From assembly GCA_001939145.1 (NCBI GenBank), contig LSRX01000706.1, positions 170,712-234,711 of the forward strand: DNA of 64,000 nt. The letters run 5' to 3'. The stretch comes from Symbiodinium microadriaticum (lineage: Eukaryota; Sar; Dinophyceae; Suessiales; Symbiodiniaceae). Below the pieces are notes generated by a model that searched no databases, was not told where the DNA came from, and was given only the letters and a program-made list of their open reading frames with translations. Below are positions 55,965-64,000 of this stretch, one piece after another (the stretch's first letter is position 1; each line of letters starts with the position of its first letter). The translations under genes and the position numbers were made by a program.

Positions 55965-56059
55965 CATATATATATATATGCATACATATATGTGCGTGTG
56001 TATATCTAGACAGATAGCTATTGTAGGCGTGTAGATAGAGACATTGGTAGATAAATAGA

Positions 56060-56190
56060 TACATACATATACATACATACATACATACATACATACATAC
56101 ATACGTATGTACGTACGTACATACATACATACATACATACGTATGTACGTACGTACATACATACATGCTTACATACAGACATACATACAT
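56060..56190. repeat. ACAT array with two copies of a CGTATGTACGTACGTACATA palindromic unit
   Basis: CGTATGTACGTACGTAC occurs at about 56104 and 56140, separated by ACATACATACATACAT. The core TACGTACGTA is self-complementary. Confidence 0.8.
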
Positions 56191-56194
56191 ACGT

Positions 56195-57174
56195 AGATGG
56201 ATAGATGTCCGTGTACCTGTGTGTTCGTGCGTGCGCGTGGATGTGCGTATGCAGGGTTCACATGGAACTTCCGGGACACAGGTGCCTTCATTTACTTACT
56301 ACCGTAATTTGCTGCACTTGCTTGTTTACCGACCCGCGTTCTTATCGATCTTTCAAGTTGCTCGCTCACTCATCCACCTGCTTGCTGACATGTACATACC
56401 GATACTTTAAAGATTGAATTGATTCACTAGCGATCACGTGCCTGAACAACCACAGCGAGGGCGAGTAGAAACTTCAGCACGAGGAGGAGGATTCGCAACC
56501 TTAATATATCAGGCGATGCACAAACATGCACCTCACTCCGCTTAAGCACATGTAAAGGATAAGGGGGATTACAAGTCCAAGCCCAAAGTAGGAAGCGGAC
56601 TCGTGCAAGCTCATAGGAAGCTTTTCGTCTGCACGGGAGCAGATGCTGCAAAACACACGCAACAGCAGCAGAGTTGTGTCGCGCAGTCCAGCTCGCACAA
56701 AGACAGAGAGAGCGAGAGCGAGACTTCAGGCAGTTCCGAGCTAACTTTACTCTCGCCGCTCGCCCAGCCTGCCGTTTGTTTACTCACGGCGTTTGCCTTC
56801 AGAACGAAACCCGTACCTGTTCCGGAGAGACTCAGAGAGGTCAGGGACTTCAGGCGGCCGACGGCCTCGGGATTCCAAGTCCCTGTGGAGGACGAAGCCC
56901 TCACCTGCGACACTGAGAAGGAACGAGGATTTTTGATTTTGACAGGCCCCGTTTCTTCAGATGTGGCGCCTGCTCTCTCTGTCTGGACCTCAGCTGCCAG
57001 GCCGTTGGGCAAAGATGCCAGGGAATGTAGCGTCCTAGACTGTGGTACGCTGACGTGTCTCAAGGTGCCTCGCGGAGTCTACATGTCTAGGTCCAGGTTG
57101 TGTTCTCAACATGCAGCCAGATTGAGGCTTCACAGGAGATTCCGCTACCCGCAGGCCCGCAGGACCTGACCGCC
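56195..57174. other. No gene firmly supported
   Basis: A plus ORF of 188 codons (56603-57169) and an overlapping minus ORF of 150 codons (56611-57063) cover the same bases. Neither has a recognised motif. Confidence 0.35.
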
Positions 57175-57332
57175 CTATGGTGCAGCTGGTCTAGAAGATT
57201 CGCCAAGCTGTGAGTTCGCGAAGGTACATGACATTGGGCGCTGCACCTCTTCCACCCACTCATCGACCTGCGAAGGTTCACCAAGGAATATATGGCCCAC
57301 CTTGGCCCACCCTTCGCACTTCGCCCCCACGC
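57175..57332 (-). CDS. Terminal exon, unknown protein
   Basis: Acceptor ctctccttccttcag is strong. Frame: VGAKCEGWAKVGHIF, LGEPSQVDEWVEEVQ, RPMSCTFANSQLG, then ESSRPAAP and TAG. Acidic and tryptophan-containing, convincing as protein. No family recognised; a donor could exist before the last few residues. Confidence 0.58.
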
Positions 57333-58059
57333 CTGAAGGAAGGAGAGGGGAAGGCCGGACGTCTCTGCGGCCTGTGGAGCGCAGGGAAGCCGAACCCGCA
57401 TCCGAGCACTTCCTGCGTGGCCGGGTCTTCTGCTTCTGCATCTGCATGGGGAGGTTTTCCTGCACTGAGTAAGATGCAGTAAGCAAGAGCAGTGGACTTG
57501 GATCACTTTCAGCAGACGACAAGAGGCCTTGCAAAATGCTGCTCAGCGCAGTGCTCTCCGTGCGAAGCCTGCGAGGGCTCGGGATTCGAGGTTGTGCTGT
57601 GGAGAAGACTGCAGGCCACGGCTACGGATACATGTGTCATGCCAACGTCTCTGCATCTGAGGTGTCTGCCCAGTTTGAAGAAAGGACATGTCACACCTGA
57701 TGCCGAGCAAAGCGCTATTGCATTGGCAGTTGCGTGCCGCATCTTAGATGATGCAGGCTGCAGTGCATTCCATTTGCTTTGTCAAGTTCATAATCTTCTG
57801 ATCCATGGCACGGGACCAGTCTTTTCATAGTCCCCACACATACAACCCAAACCGCTTGCTACAACACTCCCAGGCTGTAGAAGGCCCTTGGAACCGCACA
57901 GTGCTTCGACCTGAGCACTCAGACTCTGTCATGCGCTGCCCCGTCAAGACACGACCCTGGGCCCTTCGAGTGCTTCACACCACCATCATTCTCGGAGACT
58001 TCTGCCTGACAGAGAACCGGTGACCCGATGCTGTCACGGCCCCAAAGCTCTGTGAATCC
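57333..58059. other. No gene supported
   Basis: A plus frame at 57492-57830 is open for 112 codons (with AIALAVACRILDDAGC) and might be coding, but no acceptor or donor pair convinced me. Confidence 0.35.
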
Positions 58060-58222
58060 TTAGAGCGTGGCAGTGCTCCAGAAGTCCAAGGAATCCTTAG
58101 GCCTCAGTCTTGCAGCAGTCTCGGCCGAAGCCGCTTGGGGAGGCCGAATGACTTGGGCCGCAACTGCGCAGTCGATGAGGCCTGGGCCTGAGCTGAGAGG
58201 CAATTGAACCGACTGAAAGCCA
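58060..58222 (-). CDS. Possible terminal exon, unknown protein
   Basis: Acceptor ctttcttgtcatgtcag is followed by GFQSVQLPLSSGPGLI, DCAVAAQVIRPPQAAS, AETAARLRPKDSLDFW, STATL and TAA. Good acceptor, balanced composition. Function unknown. Confidence 0.45.
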
Positions 58223-60361
58223 CTGACATGACAAGAAAGCTCCTTGGGCGCTTTGCAAGTGACGTCAGAAGCAGGGACAAGGAGGCCTCGTCTCACGGCC
58301 GATGGTGTCATGCAGTGATCTCGCAACGGTGCCCGAGTGAGACGCCTTGCACAAGGGCTTACCAAAGTACATCGTGGGTTTCCTTGGCAAGCCAGGTGGT
58401 TGATTCGAGACCCTGCTCCATTCCACCAGACAAGCTCTAAAGTCCAAGCACTGAGTTCAAGCATGCATGGATGGCGATTTCGTCTCACAAGACCACTGGA
58501 CACCGATTGAGCGCGCTGCCATTGAGGGTGGTTCGGTCATTGTAGACATGGACTTGAACCGATGGTAGCGGTGAAAATCCATTGTGAATTGCAATAAACC
58601 TTATTAGACTCTGTTGGACTGTGCATCGGACCGTCAATAGAATTTAGGTTGTAGTGGGCCTTGATCTGGTTCTGCACTGCATCTGGCATGGGATTGGGAT
58701 GCTGTTTAGCACGAGGGTTCAAATGTGCGTGCCCACGCTGTTGGCGAGCTCCATGAAACGAGATTCCAAACGGGAGTGTGCTGTGTACACGGAAGTGAAA
58801 CGGTCACGCCTGCTAAAAGTCAAGGCGCCCCCTGCCTACTTAAGTCTTAGTCAACAGCTCCATAGCCTGGAGCTCACGGGAAGCCTCTAGGCAAAGGCAG
58901 AGTCTTCACCGGTCCTGAGAGCGCGGGAAGACACAAGAAGAACGAAAAGCAGAAAGCCGCACCCCACCCGAGCCGCACCCTGCTCGCTTCACTGAGCCAC
59001 GCTCGCACAAGCGGCAAACTTAGAGTCTTCGCTAACTCTGAGGGAGATTCACTACAGAGCAGAGCCACAGCACATTGACATTATTCGTGCTCTGCACGAC
59101 TTGGGCACAGGCATGCCAGCGTCTCGCAGCAATGCTATGGTGGCTTCCCGGTTCAACCTGTCGTCGCACAGCATGCGAGAGGAATGCATACCTTTGTATA
59201 GAATTCGTCATGCGAGATGCTGCTGCCTGCTAAGGCAAAAACGATCAAACCAGGCACAAGCCCACACACCAGGACTAACGGCAGCAGTGGCCGTAATCAG
59301 CGGCAGCAGATGTCGTAGTCGGGTTTTGCATCAGCATGGAATTCAAAATGAGCAGTTCTGTCCAAGTTCAGTCGTGTGAAACTGACCATCCTCCATGCTT
59401 CGTGCACGATCCCAAGCATCGTCACCCTTGCTCCTCAAGCAGTGCCTTAGCCGCCTGAGGCCCGGGCCGGGTTGCCCATTTCAGAGCAGTGAAGCCTCAA
59501 GGTGAGACTGGCAGAACACTCAATCACTCTGTGGGCTTTGAATGCTGGGCCCACTAGCTATCTTTTGTTTGGGTGTCATAAGGGGAATTCTCAAGCTTCC
59601 CAAACTGCCATCAAGTCTATTTAGAAGTACGGCGCATGTAACTTGAAACAAAGGGAGCACCTTTCAAAAACGACGAATCTGCCATCCCAAGAGTTAAGCT
59701 TTCCGCCATCATCGGTGACGGCCGCAGCATCGGCACGTGCCTGGACAACCGAAACGAGAGCCGGTGTGCCATGATGCTGGAAGCATAATCGACGGACACT
59801 CCGCTACCTCCAGGAGTAGCGAGACAATGCCACTGAAGTCACCTCTGCAGTCGGAGTGTCAGTCGGCCTCCTGACGCCTCTTGCAATCTCTGTCATCGCT
59901 ACCTCCCACCACGCAGCCCATCAGGGGCGTCATGTTGTTCTGGTCTCTGGCATTCACATCAGCCTTGGACCGAATACATGCTTGTTCTGCTTGGGCGCTC
60001 ATCAAGTCTGTCAATGGATTGAGGAAACAACGTATCTCACAGCCTGGTTCAGTCTTGAAGTTTGTGTTGTTTGGATTTCATGCTACCACAACACCATCTT
60101 TCTTGACACAGCTACCAAGCACCCTTTGCATAATCTTGCAGATGGAGCTTGTTTAGTCGATGGCCTTCCCAAACCAAGTGCTCCGTTGAAAGCTTGGGCC
60201 CGGACCTGCTTCGCAAGCAGGAGCCGGCAAACACTCTCGGCTCCCTCTTCTGCCGAGGCACCTTTCAGAATCTCGAGGATCATAAGACTGGGGGCTGGGG
60301 GCTGGGGGTTTGGGCACGAGATGAAAAGGAGCGGTGAGCTTCGATGTGCCCTCCTCCAAAC
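58223..60361. other. Mostly unassigned
   Basis: A minus frame at 60135-60285 (LEILKGASAEEGAES, VCRLLLAKQVRAQAF) looks coding and lies just 3' of the exon at 60362, in another frame. A plus ORF at 59856-60389 overlaps it. No complete splice pair. The remainder has no signal. Confidence 0.35.
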
Positions 60362-60516
60362 CTTGAGGCGAGCGCGCAGCAAGCTGTAGTTCCAGTCGGC
60401 AGTCCGCCTGCTTTTAAGACAAGCAATCCGTCCGAACTGCCCCCTAGATCTTGGGGAATGTTCTTGAGGTAATCATTCTCAATCTTGCTCCAAGGAGGGT
60501 GAAACTCCTGGACGGC
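60362..60516 (-). CDS. Probable internal exon, unknown protein
   Basis: Acceptor ctctaggcatccag, donor CCTCAAG/GTTTGG. Peptide AVQEFHPPWSKIENDY, LKNIPQDLGGSSDG, LLVLKAGGLPTGTTA, CCALAS. Well-mixed sequence with a Gly-rich turn region. Function unknown. Confidence 0.48.
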
Positions 60517-61778
60517 CTGGATGCCTAGAGGATGCGCCAAGGCCCCGGCGCATTCACATCGCACTCCTCTGGCCTGACCGAGGTCAGGATGAGTGCTGAC
60601 ATATGCACCGGCCACAAGCTAGGTTAGGAAACTGCAGTTCCGTATGAACGCAGCTTCCCTGGGTCCTCTCGTTGAGGAGCTGCTCTGCTTCGGCCCAATT
60701 TTCTGCCTGGCCGCGTGTCTGCAATGACAAAAGCTGGGAGAGTGGCGAAAAGATCGAGTCATGCCTCCACGGCTTTGGCCAGCGCACTGGAGGCTGCGGC
60801 TCCTCTGCGTACAGGACTTCAGATCTCGGCAGCCGCAGCCTGTCTCTTCCTGAGCTTAAGGCCTGCCCCAGCTGCCGGCTCTGCGCTGACGGCGGGCTCC
60901 GGTGCCACCTGCGATCTGTGCTAATCTGATCTAATCTGCTAATCAATCATCTCGGTCGACCCGAGAATCCGAAACAGTGCCGTCCAAAACGAAGCTGGCC
61001 TGTACCACCTCTTGTGGTTCCGGGGCCGGCGAAGCGGTGCTCGTCTGAACTCCGGTCTCCTGGCATCTATGTCTCTCGCACAGCCTCTGGCACACAGCAA
61101 AAAAAGTAGTCGTGGTCGGAGTCGTGGTCGAGCAGTAGCAATGGTAGCAGAAGCAGAAGTAGTGGCAGCAGTTTCGCGGTGACGCCAAAGAGGCGTCCAA
61201 GTGCTTGCCGTGCTCCTCATGACTATATAATAAGTGCCGCATGGGTTCGCGCTACTGCTGATTGCTTCTTGTCATGCTGCTGCTGCTACAGCCACCGTCG
61301 CTATCACCGTAGCTGTCACTATCACCGATTTCAATCTTCAGCAAAAGCGGCAAAGAGTACTAGCTCCATCCCAACTGCACCAATTCAGTGAACCTTCTCT
61401 GCTTCGGCTGCGGCAGGCTTGTCGGCGACCGGAGGCTCATCGGGCTGCAAGGACAAGATCATGGTTGCTTAGCCATGTCGATTCCGACGCTTCTCGGGCC
61501 TGTTGATGTATCCCGGAGTCTGCCTGACCGCTCTGATCGCGAGCCAACTCCTGCAAAAGAGGGCGGCTAGCATGCAGGCCTCTCAGACGTTTATGGCTAC
61601 TCTGTCCACAATGCGAGGCAGCCATGTTTGCACAGAGATGTCCTGAGCAGCCGGTTTGGGCTCACGCCGCACAGACGCCCCCATTCCCATGGCATCAAAG
61701 GGCCAGATGAAAAGATTCAGCACAGCTATGGGCTTGAGGATTTGCAGGGGTTTCTAGTGTGCCAGTCTACGGATCTAC
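60517..61778. other. No gene supported
   Basis: Overlapping frames on both strands (60584-60946, 60939-61242, 61234-61625) without motif; a GAAGCAGAAGTAGTGG-type low-complexity stretch near 61130-61160. Confidence 0.35.
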
Positions 61779-61942
61779 CTTCGCCGGTCAGAGGTGTAAA
61801 TTTCAGGTTAAAGTGTTTTTTTCGGGACGTGATCTTGATCCAGCGCAATCCGCATGTTCTGCTCCAGCAGTGCCGTGGCGCATAAATCCGAACATCAGGT
61901 GGCGGCCCTGAACCCTTCTTTTTCTTGGCAGGTGGGGTCATC
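61779..61942 (-). CDS. Exon with lysine-rich start and HFNL motif
   Basis: Begins after acceptor gtttaaagtgcag with an in-frame ATG: MTPPAKKKKGSGPPPD, VRIYAPRHCWSRTCG, LRWIKITSRKKHFNL, KFTPLTGE, donor GGCGAAG/GTAGAT. The KKKK stretch may be a nuclear localisation signal. KHFNLKFTPLTG parallels the FNLHLTG and HFNGNLQQLTG peptides at 16.15 and 36.9 kb. Function unknown. Whether the ATG is the true start or just the exon edge is open. Confidence 0.52.
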
Positions 61943-62214
61943 CTGCACTTTAAACGAATTCAGACGCTCTGGCTCTCCGGCACCGACAGGCCACGAAACC
62001 AAGGTGCTGGTGCTCTGAAGGGTTTACAAGTTCGGATATCAGGGGGTGCCTTTCTTTTGGGAAGCTCCTGTAGAGGTGCGCTCGGAAATCCACGGCTGAT
62101 TTAATGTGCAGTTGTACAGCTGAAGAGGAGAAGTCGGCTCGAAGACAACAAGCGCTCCAAGACTCACTGACTTAGTGCCTCCTCCGATGGAGGGTTGTAA
62201 CTTAGTACCATATG

Positions 62215-62690
62215 GCTACACAGATGCATGATAGGTACGCTTGCAGATAGATGGACAGAGAGAGATGGACAGACAGATGGATAGACAGATAGATGCATAG
62301 AAAGATAGATAGATAGCTAGATAGGCAGGCCGGTAGTAAGGTAGATACACAGATAGAGACAGACAGACGGACAGACAGAGGCGATAGAAAAAGTAGCATC
62401 GCATTGGATGGGAAGGGATGGAATAGTAAAGGCAGATAGGTAAAAGCGTGGATAGGTGAATGGATGCGCAGATAGACAGATAGATGGATAGGTAGCCAAA
62501 TAAATAGACCGACAGATCTGTGGATGGCTAGCAAGCGAGCTCCCTAGCTGGTTATCTATCTACCTTTCTGGGTGGAGAGATAGATAGATAGACAGACAGA
62601 CAGATACATAGCTAGATGGGTGGATGTATGGATGGATGGAGGGAGGGAGGGATGGACGGATACATGGGTAGATAGGCAGGCAGGTACGTT
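62215..62690 (+). repeat. GATA/GACA/GGAT tetranucleotide array
   Basis: Degenerate AGATAGATAGACAGAC units, with GGAGGGAGGGATGGA near 62636. Minus-strand Leu/Ser/Tyr ORFs are artefacts. Confidence 0.92.
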
Positions 62691-63177
62691 GTATTGCGAG
62701 TTGTTTTTGTATCTCACACTATCTTGAATTTCTTGGCGTTGCCGTTCTCGCTATGATTTGATGGCATCGCTGCAACGACTACCCTGATTGCTATGATCAC
62801 CGTATGCATAATGGTCAATGTCTGAGTAGAAACTTAGTTCGTTTCTGATTTTACCTCATTGTAGCAGCCTTTGCTGAGGTTGCATTGATATCTTCCTGGC
62901 TGCATTGCGCTTTTTGTTCTTACCGCTTGCAATATGGGTACGACTAGTACGACTATGATAATTAGCAGCAATTGCTGCATGAGACATCAATAGTATGTTC
63001 ACGATTTTACCTCAGATGTGCTTGCTTTTATATCTGACAGCTCACGACTTAGGAGAACGACGTGGCTTGGCATGGTAACAGCAAGCTATCCAGCAACTTC
63101 TTTCGAAAGAGTACACCATGATGCTGGAGCCACTTCGATGTTAACATCATGAGCTAGTTAGCTCTAATCACTCTAAA
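62691..63177. other. No gene seen
   Basis: AT-leaning sequence with frequent stops in all frames. Confidence 0.5.
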
Positions 63178-63395
63178 CCACGTGTGTCCGTTTCCTGCTG
63201 CCACAGCGAGCAGCTTTGTCTTCCAGCTGATATCCTCTTCAGCACATGAATGTATCACATGGCACGCGCCAGCATCAGACGTTGCCGACAGCAACATCTG
63301 GAGTCTGGAGTCGCGTGGAACAGCGCCCCAAGCAGCGATCAGCAGGGCGAAATCCTTGATGCGAAGTCCGAGGTAGCAGATGGATCGTGCTTCCA
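63178..63395 (-). CDS. Probable exon, unknown protein
   Basis: Minus frame: ARSICYLGLRIKDFAL, LIAAWGAVPRDSRLQ, MLLSATSDAGACHVI, HSCAEEDISWKTKLL, AVAAGNGHTW. Possible acceptor cttctcgaatggaag and donor ACGTG/GTTTAG. Aliphatic helices with Trp; AVAAGNGH is faintly ankyrin-like, but that is not enough to name a family. Confidence 0.48.
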
Positions 63396-63469
63396 TTCGA
63401 GAAGTGGACATACACCCAGCTCAACACAAGCGACGATGGTTCGGGACTGTTTTCAGCTGCCGAGACCCC

Positions 63470-63668
63470 AGCAAAGGCCTTGACTGCCGCTGGACGGCGC
63501 CTGTACATTTGTCGATTCTCAGTCCTGCGGGGTCGTGTGTGCAGACAGGGCCGGTTGGGGGCTTCGGGCTCTTGGCCCGATACCCATCTCTGCCATACAG
63601 CCTCATCCTCCAAGTAGACCTGGCCGGGTCGCTTGGCCACGAAGAACCTGAGTAGCAGCGGCTCTGGC
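63470..63668 (-). CDS. Coding-like minus frame, possible upstream exon
   Basis: Frame: PEPLLLRFFVAKRPGQ, VYLEDEAVWQRWVSG, QEPEAPNRP, then RTENRQMYRRRPAAV. Same strand as the exon at 63178 and in position to be upstream of it. The CCGGCCAG/GTCTAC junction inside could be an acceptor or donor. Boundaries uncertain. Telomere-type CCCTAAACCC words occur at 63700-63725. Confidence 0.38.
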
Positions 63669-64000
63669 ACGTAGCCCCACTGCAGCTAGACCGTTGGCCT
63701 AAACCCCCAGCAGAAAGCCCTAAACCCAACAACTCTCAAGCTATGTTGTCCTCTTCCTGAGAGCCTGACGCAAGGCTGTCCGAGTCAAACCTCGGTGCCA
63801 AGGCATTCTGGGAAAAGCTTGGCCCGGGCCGTCAAGTTTGTTTGAAAAGCGGTTTCAACAGTGGCAACAGAGCTGGGAGCTGCCTGTGACAACATGACAC
63901 CTCCGCCACTAGGGTCGAATGTCCCTGTCATGGATGCAACAACTCCGGTAAGATTTCGGTAGGGGTCTTCTGTTGTCTTTGATCTTTCAGAGGCAGAGCT

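Noticed and set aside
56603..57169. 188-codon plus ORF
   Set aside because: An overlapping minus ORF is equally open, and neither has recognisable features or splice sites.

Overview
The window looks like nuclear DNA of a dinoflagellate, most likely of the Symbiodinium type. This rests on several weak signs together. There are short coding-like islands (about 50-180 nt) bounded by GT-AG, GC-AG and possibly GA-AG splice sites. There are interstitial TTTAGGG telomere-type repeats, a CCCH zinc-finger exon, a broken IS1595/ISXO2-like transposase, a methyltransferase exon of the kind I associate with DOT1-like enzymes, and very abundant microsatellites. No bacterial operon, rRNA, tRNA or CRISPR array is visible. 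Many of the longest open frames are simple-sequence or antisense artefacts, so the annotation is exon-level: each coding entry is a probable exon, not a whole gene, and joins between exons are inferred only where phases agree.

Layout. 0-3.3 kb: short exons on both strands, the best being a 50-codon plus-strand exon at 1199-1348. 3.7-3.9 kb: a TA/TG microsatellite. 3.9-6.3 kb: nothing firm. 6.3-13.5 kb: an AT-rich, repeat-dominated island containing a G-rich minisatellite, palindromic AAAATTTCC-type repeats, TCTG and GATA arrays, a degenerate minisatellite of about 40-77 bp spacing, and a one-base N gap. 13.6-21.4 kb: coding-like exons on both strands around a telomere-type repeat pair. Several minus-strand exons here share V-(Y/H)-F-N or EECEIAA peptides and may belong to one or two related genes. 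22.8-24.2 kb: a GA tract and a minus-strand three-exon cluster. 26.8-27.6 kb: a long minus-strand exon with a class I methyltransferase tail plus a Tudor-like segment. 28.9-37 kb: minus-strand exons and a decayed transposase. 39.5-49.4 kb: scattered minus-strand exons, ending with the CCCH zinc-finger exon. 50.7-56.2 kb: very large CACG and TATGTG/ACATAT arrays, each with an N. 57-64 kb: further minus-strand terminal and internal exons and a GATA/GACA array.

Most exon candidates from 16 kb onward lie on the minus strand, which fits the unidirectional gene arrays known in dinoflagellates. Plus-strand exons are confined to the first 16 kb. No pathway can be assembled from the fragments. The functions I can name are RNA or DNA binding (CCCH), probable protein or histone methylation, and transposition (dead copy).
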